Shown piece after piece: positions 7,888-15,217 of a DNA stretch of 18,303 nucleotides (position 1 is the first letter of the stretch; each line of letters opens with the position of its first letter). Under the pieces are notes generated by a model. That model was not told where the DNA came from and ran no database searches. It worked only from the letters and a program-made list of their open reading frames with translations. A program made the position numbers and the translations under genes. This DNA is from JBBAAW01 sp964574405 (lineage in GTDB: Bacteria > Patescibacteriota > WWE3 > UBA101185 > UBA10185): the NCBI GenBank assembly GCA_964574405.1, contig CAZNNN010000014.1:1-18303 (forward strand), written 5' to 3'.

Positions 7888-10097
7888 CTTACCTCCATGT
7901 CGCCAAGATAAATGCTCCGGGTTCGTATATTGTTAGTCATCCCAATAAAGGCGCGGTAAATGCCAGAGCCAACCGCAGTGGGAACCGTTAAATCCACGCC
8001 TTCAATATAATAGTGGCCTTCACTCCAATCCTTAATATTTATAAGTCCGTATGACGGAATATTGGCACTTTGAAAAATTTCCCCTGTTTCACTATTTATA
8101 AAGGAAGTAAAAATAACATACTCATCTGGCTTTTTAGACTCTTTTCTGTACACAAAAGTAGCTTTAGAAGGCTTGCCTCGGGTTACTGTTTTTGGTATTT
8201 CAAAGTTAGCAAGAAACAAGTCCTCAAAAATCTCTAGGCTTTGATCCGGCTCGTACTTATAGCGTTCCTGCATGGGGAGTTTGAGCGACTTGGTTTGACC
8301 AGACCCTTTTTTAAAAACAAAAAGATTGCCACAGCCCGCCACATTTTGATAATTGGGATTGGTAATCATATCACCCACCACATCCCGCACCATGGAAACA
8401 TCCGTATCTAAAATACGCATAATCTTTTGGGAAAAAACATCCACAATCACATAATCCGCCTTGGAATAAAGGGCGGGGAAAATGGCGTAAGTTTCTCTTT
8501 GCGCAAGATGCGCACCAAGATAATCCGGACCGGAAATAGAGGCGGTGGGAGGAATAATATCCATAATTATTTGTGCACATTCGCGGTCCTTGTTTTCCAG
8601 ACCGGAAATTTTAAATCTATCACCAAGCTTGAGATTTTGTTTAAGCCCTACCTCACGATCAAATTTGGCATAAGCAATAGAAGAAACTCTTTTTGACACT
8701 GCCTGCGTGAGCCATAAAAATACCGGGTTGTTGTATTTGTAGGTGGTGTAAATGTTGGACATTAAAACTGCAGTTGCTAGAAGATTTACAGTGTAATTAT
8801 GTAGGCGTGGCGGAGAGTTTTTTGTAACTGCTAGCGTTTTTGAGAAATCAGCAAGTCCAACCATCTTCCACAAGCGCTTAAATGGGTAAGCGTGGAAAAA
8901 AACTCCCGCCACGCCGAAAAATTTGGATAGTGTAGCAATAGCAAAAATAATCGAGAGGAATATCACTGGCGTGATCATGGAAATGCGGTGATTGGATATT
9001 TCTGCTGTACCAATGCCTCCAGCGGTAGTGGCATAATTTATTACTAAGTCCGGAATAGCCATAATTATTATTTGCGGTGCAAAAAACGGTAAGTATAACG
9101 AGGGGGCAAAAGTTTTAGAAAAATTGTCTAACTTATCACCACCAAATAAAATATTTACCAGTCGTTTTGGATCGGTTGCCATCCCCAGCAAAATGCTTCC
9201 ATACGAGTCGCCCAAATCTTGATACCTACCCAAAAAGTAATTTTCCTTAATAACATCACTGGTAAGTTTAGTATCCACGCTAACTTCTTGCGTAAAGTTA
9301 GTATAACTTGTAATTCGATAATGCGCGTTTTGTGGAATTATTACAAAGAAAGCCATTGCCAACCAGACTGAAGATACGAGGAGCAAGGTGACCAAATTTT
9401 TTGCCAGCGACTGCTTAAAATAGTCCCGCAACCGCCTTGTGGATGGAAATTTGGCATTTTGAGGAAAAGGTACTCGATAAAGTAAGCCGAAAACGCACAA
9501 GAAGATAATGTACAATGGAAGTTGCTCCTTTCCACTCATAGTAATAATGGCGCAGATCCAAAGTCCAACCATTTTTTTCTTTTCTAGGAAATAGAACGCC
9601 AATAAAAAGAAAGGGATAGCGACAGAAACCCCGTGAAAGCCCGTTTGAGTGTTTAAATAACCCAACGCGGGATAAAATAAATATGCCACTGCCAATAGGG
9701 TGGCCGCTAAATTGGATTTTAAAGTTATTTTAGCAATCTTAAATAGAACTAAGGGGGCAAGAAGAGTGGTTAAAAATAGTTGAGCAAAAACCAGTGTTAA
9801 GGGATGTGGAATGAGGGCAAAGAGAGGCACAAACAAAAGCAAAATGGGGTCTACATGACTCATGGACCAGCGGGGAACATTGCCTCCAAAGTAGTCGGTA
9901 AGGTACAAGGGGCGACCTTGTAGAGTGTTCCAAACCATTTGGGTCATATTGCCAAGGTCAAACTTGCCAAAGTCAAAATTATTATAACGGAAAATGTTAA
10001 TTCTTACGGAAATTACGCAAACCGCCGTGGATATGGCTAAAACTATTAGCATCCCTAAAAGCTCTTTATTGATTTTGTGGTAAGTTTTTGCCAGCAT
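7884..10097 (-). CDS. DUF2079 family polytopic membrane protein
   Basis: This is a 737-residue protein. The N-terminal part matches the DUF2079 pattern: a membrane helix at about 13-31, FDFGKFDLGNMTQMVWNT (41-58), then SHVDPILLLFVPLFALIP (80-97) and many hydrophobic segments up to about residue 470. D47 and the H81/D83 pair sit where GT-C transferases place acidic or metal-binding residues, so a GT-C fold glycosyltransferase-like role is plausible, but the family has no firm function. A soluble tail follows. The last 130 residues (about 605-737) look like a beta-rich extracytoplasmic domain, ending YLGDMEVR. The gene starts nine bases after the GT2 gene in an operon with a GT39-like gene. Its stop overlaps a flippase stub. 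Confidence 0.85.
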   Translation of the reverse strand: MLAKTYHKINKELLGMLIVLAISTAVCVISVRINIFRYNNFDFGKFDLGNMTQMVWNTLQGRPLYLTDYFGGNVPRWSMSHVDPILLLFVPLFALIPHPLTLVFAQLFLTTLLAPLVLFKIAKITLKSNLAATLLAVAYLFYPALGYLNTQTGFHGVSVAIPFFLLAFYFLEKKKMVGLWICAIITMSGKEQLPLYIIFLCVFGLLYRVPFPQNAKFPSTRRLRDYFKQSLAKNLVTLLLVSSVWLAMAFFVIIPQNAHYRITSYTNFTQEVSVDTKLTSDVIKENYFLGRYQDLGDSYGSILLGMATDPKRLVNILFGGDKLDNFSKTFAPSLYLPFFAPQIIIMAIPDLVINYATTAGGIGTAEISNHRISMITPVIFLSIIFAIATLSKFFGVAGVFFHAYPFKRLWKMVGLADFSKTLAVTKNSPPRLHNYTVNLLATAVLMSNIYTTYKYNNPVFLWLTQAVSKRVSSIAYAKFDREVGLKQNLKLGDRFKISGLENKDRECAQIIMDIIPPTASISGPDYLGAHLAQRETYAIFPALYSKADYVIVDVFSQKIMRILDTDVSMVRDVVGDMITNPNYQNVAGCGNLFVFKKGSGQTKSLKLPMQERYKYEPDQSLEIFEDLFLANFEIPKTVTRGKPSKATFVYRKESKKPDEYVIFTSFINSETGEIFQSANIPSYGLINIKDWSEGHYYIEGVDLTVPTAVGSGIYRAFIGMTNNIRTRSIYLGDMEVR

Positions 10098-10106
10098 GTA
10101 TCTTTG

Positions 10107-10790
10107 TTAATTAAAAAACCTAAATTTAATAAGAGTTCTTACGGCATGCAGACCATCACGCCAGGTAATTTTTTTACCTTCTTTCCATGAGCGACCTTTA
10201 TAGGAAATGGGAACTTCCACAATCTTTAAGTCGGATTTTAGGATTTTAGAGGTAATTTCTGGTTCAAAATCAAACCTGTTGGATTTTAGCGTAAGCGATC
10301 TTACAAAGTTGCCCGGCAGGAGTTTATAGCAAGTCTCCATGTCTGTAAGATGCGTGCCGTATAAAATATTGGTAATAATAGTTAAAAGTTGATTGCCAAA
10401 ATAATGCAGGCTGGTCATGTCTTTGTAGTCACCAGAAAACCGCGACCCGTAAACTACTTGCGCGCCCCTTTCTATTTCCGTCACAAGCTTTTTATAATCC
10501 TGCGGATCGTATTCCAAATCCGCATCCTGCACAATTACATAATCTCCGGTGGTATGTTTATAACATTCTCTTACCGTAGCCCCTTTGCCGGAGTTTTTTT
10601 GATTAAGAATAATCTTAAGATACGGCTTTTCCTGCGCCATTTTGGCTAAAATCTGGCGTGAGCCATCCTTTGAGCCGTCGTCCACAATAACAATTTCTTT
10701 TTCTATCCCATCCACCTTTTCCACCAAATCTACTAGTTCATTAATGGTTTTTTCTTCGTTATAGCAAGGTATTACAATAGATAGTTTCAT
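10107..10790 (-). CDS. GT2 glycosyltransferase, DPM1-like polyprenyl-phosphate sugar synthase
   Basis: The 227-residue protein begins MKLSIVIPCYNEE, the standard GT2 N-terminus. It has VDDGS (36-40) for nucleotide-sugar binding, QDADLEYDP (88-96) with the metal-binding D89-A-D91, and YGSRF (114-118), all as in dolichyl/polyprenyl-phosphate mannose or glucose synthases. There are no C-terminal membrane helices, so it is the short soluble form. The reaction is transfer of a sugar from a nucleotide sugar to polyprenyl phosphate, providing donors for GT39-type enzymes encoded in the same locus. The start is fixed by an ATGA overlap with the stop of the upstream gene (10787-10790), a sign of translational coupling; a longer frame starting seven codons earlier is less likely. 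The exact sugar is not known. Confidence 0.9.
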   Translation of the reverse strand: MKLSIVIPCYNEEKTINELVDLVEKVDGIEKEIVIVDDGSKDGSRQILAKMAQEKPYLKIILNQKNSGKGATVRECYKHTTGDYVIVQDADLEYDPQDYKKLVTEIERGAQVVYGSRFSGDYKDMTSLHYFGNQLLTIITNILYGTHLTDMETCYKLLPGNFVRSLTLKSNRFDFEPEITSKILKSDLKIVEVPISYKGRSWKEGKKITWRDGLHAVRTLIKFRFFN

Positions 10791-12217
10791 TGCTGCACTT
10801 TTAATAGCCAAGTAAAGAACATTTTACCACCTAAAGTGTGTTTTGCCTCTTTAATAAGTGTGAGATAGGGGCGTTTTTTTAAGTCAATTTCTAAATTGGG
10901 GTTAAATTCATTGGTGAGGATAATGTATTCGATGTTATTTTCCTGTAGGTATGCCTGTGTTAAGTATTTTTTGTTGTCCAGATTTTTATAGGTTGACTGC
11001 GGAAGATACCAGTTTACAATGCTGGCGGTGTCATTATGGATAATTTTTTCACCATTTCCCGCGACTTCCCGTAACGAGAAAACGGAAATTTCCTTGATGC
11101 TACGATAGATATTCTTGTGCAGGTAAATGGTGGAGGCGGAAAGAGCGAGCATGGAGAGAATTGCTGTAACAATAAAAAGTTTGCGCTGGTTTAAAAAGAT
11201 AGCTACAACTCCCACAACCGATATTGTTGAAACAAAAATAAAAACTAGAGTATGCGAACCTAAAAACTGTAGACGCAAGTGGTTTTGGGTGATTATATAA
11301 ACCACGGATAAAATAATCGACGCTATCCCCACNNNNNNNNNNNNNNNNNNNNNNNNNNNNNNNNNNNNNNNNNNNNNNNNNNNNNNNNNNNNNNNNNNNN
11401 NNNNNNNNNNNNNNNNNNNNNNNNNNNNNNNNAATGCGCCCGCCGGTATTATTCCCAAAACAAAAATATACGATATCAAATAAGTCAAAAACATTTCCAG
11501 GTTGTACTTTCTGCCTGCAGATTCCTCAAAATAGGAGGAAGTAAGGGGGTTTCTATATAGTAGCCAAGGGATTGCAATAATTGATATTGTTGTTATAAAG
11601 GGTAATACAGTCCTAACGGGATTGCTTCGGTTGCTACGCCCTTTATCTCGCCCAATGACAGCGATTCCTACCAATGTGGCTAATGTTAGTAGATAGCCCT
11701 CAAAGCGGGTTAAAATGCTTAAACCGCAAATAAGTCCCATAAGGGCGGGGTATAGCATCGACGCTTTCCCCTCGTCAACCAACTTTTCCCGCCAAACCTC
11801 AAAAAAATAAAAACACACCAGTACTAAAAGGCTAAAAGGTATATCCGCGTAAATGCGTAGCGACCAGTAAAGGTAAACGGGATTTAGCGCAAGTAGGGCA
11901 ACGGCTAAGAATCGTTGACTTCTAGTTGCCAAAAGTTTTTGAGTTAGTTTATAAAAGACAAAGAGAGCTAAAAAGCTAATGCCAAGCATAACCAGCCGTC
12001 CCCACAGGATTGCGTCGATACTACTAGGTCGAACGGCTAATAAAATCGAGAACAAAGGTGGGCGCTTTTCGTCGCCAGGATAGGAAAATTGTTGCACAAA
12101 GTTACTGGCGCGGAGAATTCTGTAAGAGTCGCCCCACTCTGCGGAATTTATGTTTATAAGCAGGATGCGCGCGAGTAGGATCAATGTTATTCCTACAAGA
12201 AATACCAGCTTTTTCAT
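10787..12217 (-). CDS. GT39-like membrane glycosyltransferase, interrupted by a scaffold gap
   Basis: This polytopic membrane protein starts with a helix (about 5-22), then SAEWGDSYRI (25-34) with E27 and D30, as in the first loop of GT39-type enzymes. It continues with PPLFSILLA (53-61), RFEGYL (171-176) and further membrane segments. The N run at 11333-11432 falls in the coding region. The frames on both sides are compatible with one gene, but the true missing length is unknown, so the 476-residue length is only nominal. Residues of about 187-204 (VIGRDKGRSNRSNPVRTV) come from an in-frame palindromic repeat inserted in a polar loop. The C-terminal part ends in a soluble tail. The stop overlaps the GT2 start by 4 bp (ATGA). 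It could use the polyprenyl-phosphate sugar made by that enzyme. Confidence 0.78.
   Translation of the reverse strand: MKKLVFLVGITLILLARILLININSAEWGDSYRILRASNFVQQFSYPGDEKRPPLFSILLAVRPSSIDAILWGRLVMLGISFLALFVFYKLTQKLLATRSQRFLAVALLALNPVYLYWSLRIYADIPFSLLVLVCFYFFEVWREKLVDEGKASMLYPALMGLICGLSILTRFEGYLLTLATLVGIAVIGRDKGRSNRSNPVRTVLPFITTISIIAIPWLLYRNPLTSSYFEESAGRKYNLEMFLTYLISYIFVLGIIPAGAXXXXXXXXXXXXXXXXXXXXXXXXXXXXXXXXXXVGIASIILSVVYIITQNHLRLQFLGSHTLVFIFVSTISVVGVVAIFLNQRKLFIVTAILSMLALSASTIYLHKNIYRSIKEISVFSLREVAGNGEKIIHNDTASIVNWYLPQSTYKNLDNKKYLTQAYLQENNIEYIILTNEFNPNLEIDLKKRPYLTLIKEAKHTLGGKMFFTWLLKVQQ
11066..11080. repeat. 15-bp motif TTCCCGTAACGAGAA, copy 3
   Basis: It is identical to 1547-1561 but read in a different frame (F-S-L-R-E), so the match is a DNA-level match and not a shared protein motif. 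Confidence 0.4.
11333..11432. other. Scaffold gap of exactly 100 N
   Basis: The round length marks a placeholder of unknown real size. The flanks share no obvious end sequence, so true sequence of a GT39-like gene is missing here. Confidence 0.95.
11611..11660 (-). repeat. Half copy of an in-frame palindromic repeat
   Basis: On the minus strand it starts GTCATTGGGCGAG and ends CGAAGCAATCCCGTTAGGA. The last 19 bases match the full element (complement of 15037-15055, CGAAACAGTCCCGTCAGGA) at 16 positions. It is read as V-I-G-R, in phase with the other copies, and encodes a polar arginine/serine/asparagine-rich loop in a membrane protein. Confidence 0.6.
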
Positions 12218-12232
12218 GCCTAGATTGTAACA

Positions 12233-12736
12233 TTAAAAGAGATTCCTGGAGTTTCCAGTTATGCCGAGTTTGCTTTCAACTGAAACCAGGCGCTCTTCGT
12301 GATTTTCCATCCTACTATTTAAAATAACTTTATCGTTTCTAAATTCCGTGATTTCTTTCATAAATTTGTCTGTATTATCCAGAAATCTTGGCAAATATCT
12401 AACAGTCTCCTGAATGTCTTGCAGTTGTTGTTGTGTCTTTATATTGTCCCTGATTAATCTTGTTAATAGTTCTTCATGCCTATCTAACCGTTTTGTTTGT
12501 TCAATAGATGTCTGTTCCAATCTGGCGATAACTTCACTGTGCGCATCAAACTTTTTATCCAGTTTATTCAGTCTTTCTTCGACTCCTTTAAATTGTTCGT
12601 TGTGCTTGAGCAACAATGCTGTGTGGTTATTTAATATGACAGAATGTGCCAGCGAGGTGTTATCCAGCTTGTCCAGTTTGGCGGTGTGCTGGTTCAGAAT
12701 CTCTAAAATTTGGTTGAGTTTTTGATTGTCTAACAT
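12233..12736 (-). CDS. Coiled-coil protein of unknown function
   Basis: This is a 167-residue protein from ATG 12734-12736. Nearly the whole length is heptad-like: LNQILEILNQHTAKLDKLDN, then repeated L-D-K-L / R-L-D-R-H-E-E-L-L patterns spaced by seven or eleven residues, with recurring N-H-T or H-x-E turns. There is no signal peptide or membrane segment in this form, so it is likely a cytoplasmic coiled coil that oligomerises. A longer frame starts 21 codons earlier, but it would read through the candidate promoter at 12746-12774 and encode an unlikely cysteine-rich start. It sits 66 bp after the GT4 gene and 15 bp before the GT39-like gene. I do not recognise a family. Its place inside a glycan locus may mean a scaffold or regulator, which is speculation. 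Confidence 0.75.
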   Translation of the reverse strand: MLDNQKLNQILEILNQHTAKLDKLDNTSLAHSVILNNHTALLLKHNEQFKGVEERLNKLDKKFDAHSEVIARLEQTSIEQTKRLDRHEELLTRLIRDNIKTQQQLQDIQETVRYLPRFLDNTDKFMKEITEFRNDKVILNSRMENHEERLVSVESKLGITGNSRNLF

Positions 12737-12745
12737 AGTTTTTGC

Positions 12746-12774
12746 ATGGTAGCACAGGTTAATTAACATTGCAA
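12746..12774 (-). promoter_or_regulatory. Candidate sigma70 promoter of the coiled-coil gene
   Basis: TTGCAA (12769-12774) and TACCAT (12746-12751) are separated by the ideal 17 bp. The start of transcription would fall at about 12739, only a few bases before the ATG, so the mRNA would be nearly leaderless. It could make the genes from 12736 leftward partly independent of the upstream operon. Confidence 0.45.
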
Positions 12775-12802
12775 TATGACAAAATATGAAAATAGACAAA
12801 TC

Positions 12803-14005
12803 TTATTTAGCGGGGGTGTTTTTGAGGGCAAAGTCGTACACTTTTTCCATTTCTTTAGCCTTTTCCATCCACGAATACAGCCCTATAATCTTGTTTTGAT
12901 CCACATAAATTTTATTTCCGTCAATAATTTCCATAATCTGCTGGGCAATCTGCTTTGGTTCTAGACCGTCCAAATAAAAAAGTCCGGCAATGTCTTCCTT
13001 TACTTTAAAACCAGAAACTAAGGCCGGAGTTCCGCAGGAAAGACTTTGAAGCACCACTTTTGGCAGACCCTCAAACAACGAAGGTAAAACAAAAATATCC
13101 GATGCTTGAAAAGCAATAGCAGTTTCTGGATACGGGGTGTAGCCCGCCTTGATTACGCGGTTGTTTAACCCTTTATCTCTAACTAGGGTACTAATTTTTG
13201 CCAAGTATTCTTTGTCGCCCGAACCTACTAAAAATAATTTGTAAAATGAGGGCAAAAATTCTAAAGCCTCAACCAACAAATGAATATTTTTGCGCTCTGT
13301 CATTACCCCGTGATTTAAAATAACAATATCAGTTGTATCAAGCCCAAGATCGCGGTTAATTTTTTCTTTTTCCTCTTTACCTACCGTCTTAAAAAGCTCC
13401 GTATTTACGCCAGTTTCCACCACAAAGCATTTATTTGGATCTGCGTTGTAGTATTTTACAGCCTCGTCTTTGTTTTGTTGACTTACAAAAACACATGCCG
13501 ACGCTACTTTTACTGCCCATCTATCCGAGCGTTCTGCTAACGGCCACGAAATATACTTAGAATAAAATTTTACGGCTGAGCCTTTTTCTTCTAGCGCCTC
13601 TTGTCTGCCCGCCACGGTATTATGAAAATGCACAACGAGAGGGATTTTAAGCTCCTTTGCCCACGGAAAGATTTTTTTAAGAAGCGCATGATAGCCGTAC
13701 AACCAAATGCCAAAATGACCGTGGGAATGAATTAGATCTGGCTTATGATTAAAACGCCAGTACAGATAGTATAGAAAAACAATAGGTGAGATGAGAAGCG
13801 AGAGGGTAGCGGGAATGGGTTCCCTAATAAAGGTTGTGAATTTGCAATTGGGGAGTTTTTCCAAAGGACCAGCAAAAGGCCACCGCCCGCAAAAGATATC
13901 AAAAGTATGCTCGTGTTTTACTTGGGCTTGAGTCATCTCATATGGGGCTGGTGCAAGACCGCCCCAGGGCGGTGGCCAGTCATAAACAATTCTTAAAATA
14001 TTCAT
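12803..14005 (-). CDS. GT4 glycosyltransferase
   Basis: This is a 400-residue GT-B fold enzyme. The N-terminal domain starts MNILRIVYDWPPPWGGLAP, with the glycine-rich acceptor-side loop, and has LIHSHGHFG at about 92-100. The C-terminal donor domain has VILNHGVMTERKNIHLLVEAL (GxxxxRKN type), FLVGSGD, and DIFVLPSLFEGLPKVVLQSLSCGTP. In that last motif the usual E-x7-E pair is E-x7-Q: the first glutamate is kept and the second is replaced by glutamine. It transfers a sugar from a nucleotide donor to a lipid-linked glycan in the cytoplasm; the sugar is unknown. The ATG overlaps the stop of the upstream GT4 gene by 4 bp (ATGA, 14002-14005), which fixes the start and implies coupled translation. 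Confidence 0.88.
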   Translation of the reverse strand: MNILRIVYDWPPPWGGLAPAPYEMTQAQVKHEHTFDIFCGRWPFAGPLEKLPNCKFTTFIREPIPATLSLLISPIVFLYYLYWRFNHKPDLIHSHGHFGIWLYGYHALLKKIFPWAKELKIPLVVHFHNTVAGRQEALEEKGSAVKFYSKYISWPLAERSDRWAVKVASACVFVSQQNKDEAVKYYNADPNKCFVVETGVNTELFKTVGKEEKEKINRDLGLDTTDIVILNHGVMTERKNIHLLVEALEFLPSFYKLFLVGSGDKEYLAKISTLVRDKGLNNRVIKAGYTPYPETAIAFQASDIFVLPSLFEGLPKVVLQSLSCGTPALVSGFKVKEDIAGLFYLDGLEPKQIAQQIMEIIDGNKIYVDQNKIIGLYSWMEKAKEMEKVYDFALKNTPAK

Positions 14006-15213
14006 AACATTTGCTCGTAGGACTTGATCATTAAAGCCAAACCAAATTCCTTTTGTGCCTTTATTTTACCATTTAATCCCATACTTTTAGCCAGCTCGTG
14101 GTTATTAGCAAGTTCCAGAAGTTTACTTGTTAATACGCCAACATCCAACTTATCCAAAAGAAAGCCGTTGAATTTGTTTTCTACCGCGTCCTTATTTCCC
14201 CCCATATCTGTGGTAATTATTGGAAGTCCTGCAAAGCAAGCCTCCACCAGCGTCATAGGTAAGCCCTCCACGCGCTTGGTGGGTAAAACAAAGGCATCAC
14301 TACACGCGTACATCTCCACGGTTTTTTCATAGGGCAATTTGCCGTAAAAAAGCACTTTTTGACTCATTTTAAGTTGTCGACTTACCGCCTTTAACTCCTC
14401 CAAAAAAGGACCATCTCCCACTATATTTACAAATATTCCATCCAGCTCTTTACACGCCAGCAACAACTCCTGCAAACCTTTTGACTCTTCAATTCTACCA
14501 ATGTACAAGATTTTAAACGGCTCTCCTGCCTTAACACTACCCCAATTTTTTTGAGGGATTTTAGACCCGTTAATGCCGTTATGAATAACGGTAATTTTTT
14601 CTTCTGGCGCAAGAGTTTCATTTATAATGGACTCTTTTACCGCACTGGAAACCGCCACAATCTTGTTACAACCGTGAATGTACTGCCTTTGTCTGCCAAA
14701 ATAATTTGCTACACCAAACGCCAAACTTTTTGCAGACTTAATTAGGTCGCTTGGATTTTTTGCTGAGTTAATTAAAGTTCTCATCTCTCCGCCGATAGTT
14801 CCGTGGGAAATGCCTACGATTTTTATGCCCAGCTTTTGCCTATTCCGAACGACGCCCAAACCTGCCGAACTTTGGCTAATTACCACATCAAAGGGTTTCT
14901 CCTTATGATATTTTACAAATTCCTGGTACGACCTGTTGACCCAATTATTTTTATCCATTGATGCAAAAAGCATCCGATATACGCACGGTACAAAAATATA
15001 TTCTACCCCAGCGTCATTACGAGCGAAGCGTGGCGATCCTGACGGGACTGTTTCGTCCTTTGGACTCGCAATGACGCCGTCTTTGGTGGGGGAGAAAACC
15101 ACGACCTCGTGTCCCCGACCTGCCAAGCCCTCACACAGCACCTTGTTTTGGGTTTCCAGTCCGCCGTAGCCTTTGTTAAATGTGGTGGATTTTATAAATA
15201 CAGCAATTCTCAT
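14002..15213 (-). CDS. GT4 glycosyltransferase carrying an in-frame palindromic insert
   Basis: This is a 403-residue GT-B enzyme. The N-terminus MRIAVFIKSTTFNKGYGGLE has the typical GGLE loop. The donor domain has YIGRIEESKGL, IVGDGP, and VEGLPMTLVEACFAGLP with an intact E-x7-E pair. Residues of about 46-69 (from GVIAS to RNDAG) do not look like part of the fold. They are encoded by a 67-bp palindromic element placed between the first Rossmann strands (VVVFSPTKD before, VEYIFVPC after), probably in a surface loop. The insert keeps the frame and has no stop, so the enzyme may still work. It is one gene in a chain of three GT4 genes: four bases separate it from the upstream gene and it overlaps the downstream one by 4 bp. 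Confidence 0.88.
   Translation of the reverse strand: MRIAVFIKSTTFNKGYGGLETQNKVLCEGLAGRGHEVVVFSPTKDGVIASPKDETVPSGSPRFARNDAGVEYIFVPCVYRMLFASMDKNNWVNRSYQEFVKYHKEKPFDVVISQSSAGLGVVRNRQKLGIKIVGISHGTIGGEMRTLINSAKNPSDLIKSAKSLAFGVANYFGRQRQYIHGCNKIVAVSSAVKESIINETLAPEEKITVIHNGINGSKIPQKNWGSVKAGEPFKILYIGRIEESKGLQELLLACKELDGIFVNIVGDGPFLEELKAVSRQLKMSQKVLFYGKLPYEKTVEMYACSDAFVLPTKRVEGLPMTLVEACFAGLPIITTDMGGNKDAVENKFNGFLLDKLDVGVLTSKLLELANNHELAKSMGLNGKIKAQKEFGLALMIKSYEQML
15011..15077 (-). repeat. Full palindromic repeat inserted in frame in a GT4 gene
   Basis: The arms GCGTCATTACGAG (15011-15023) and CTCGCAATGACGC (15065-15077) are inverted repeats matching at 12 of 13 positions. The inside is also partly self-complementary. 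The coding reading on the minus strand is V-I-A-S-P-K-D-E-T and so on, open in phase. The arm sequence with CGAAGC inside resembles the short TCATTGCGAG-type repeats common in several bacterial groups. Related half copies lie at 144-178 and 11611-11660. Confidence 0.75.
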
Positions 15214-15217
15214 AGTA

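Noticed and set aside
10787..14005. Alternative genetic code with UGA as glycine, as in some CPR lineages
   Set aside because: TGA closes several genes exactly at ATGA overlaps and at family-typical C-termini, and no conserved domain runs through a TGA.
14936..15169. Open plus-strand reading frame across the palindromic repeat
   Set aside because: It is antisense to a well-supported GT4 gene, and its openness comes from the repeat, which is open in several frames.
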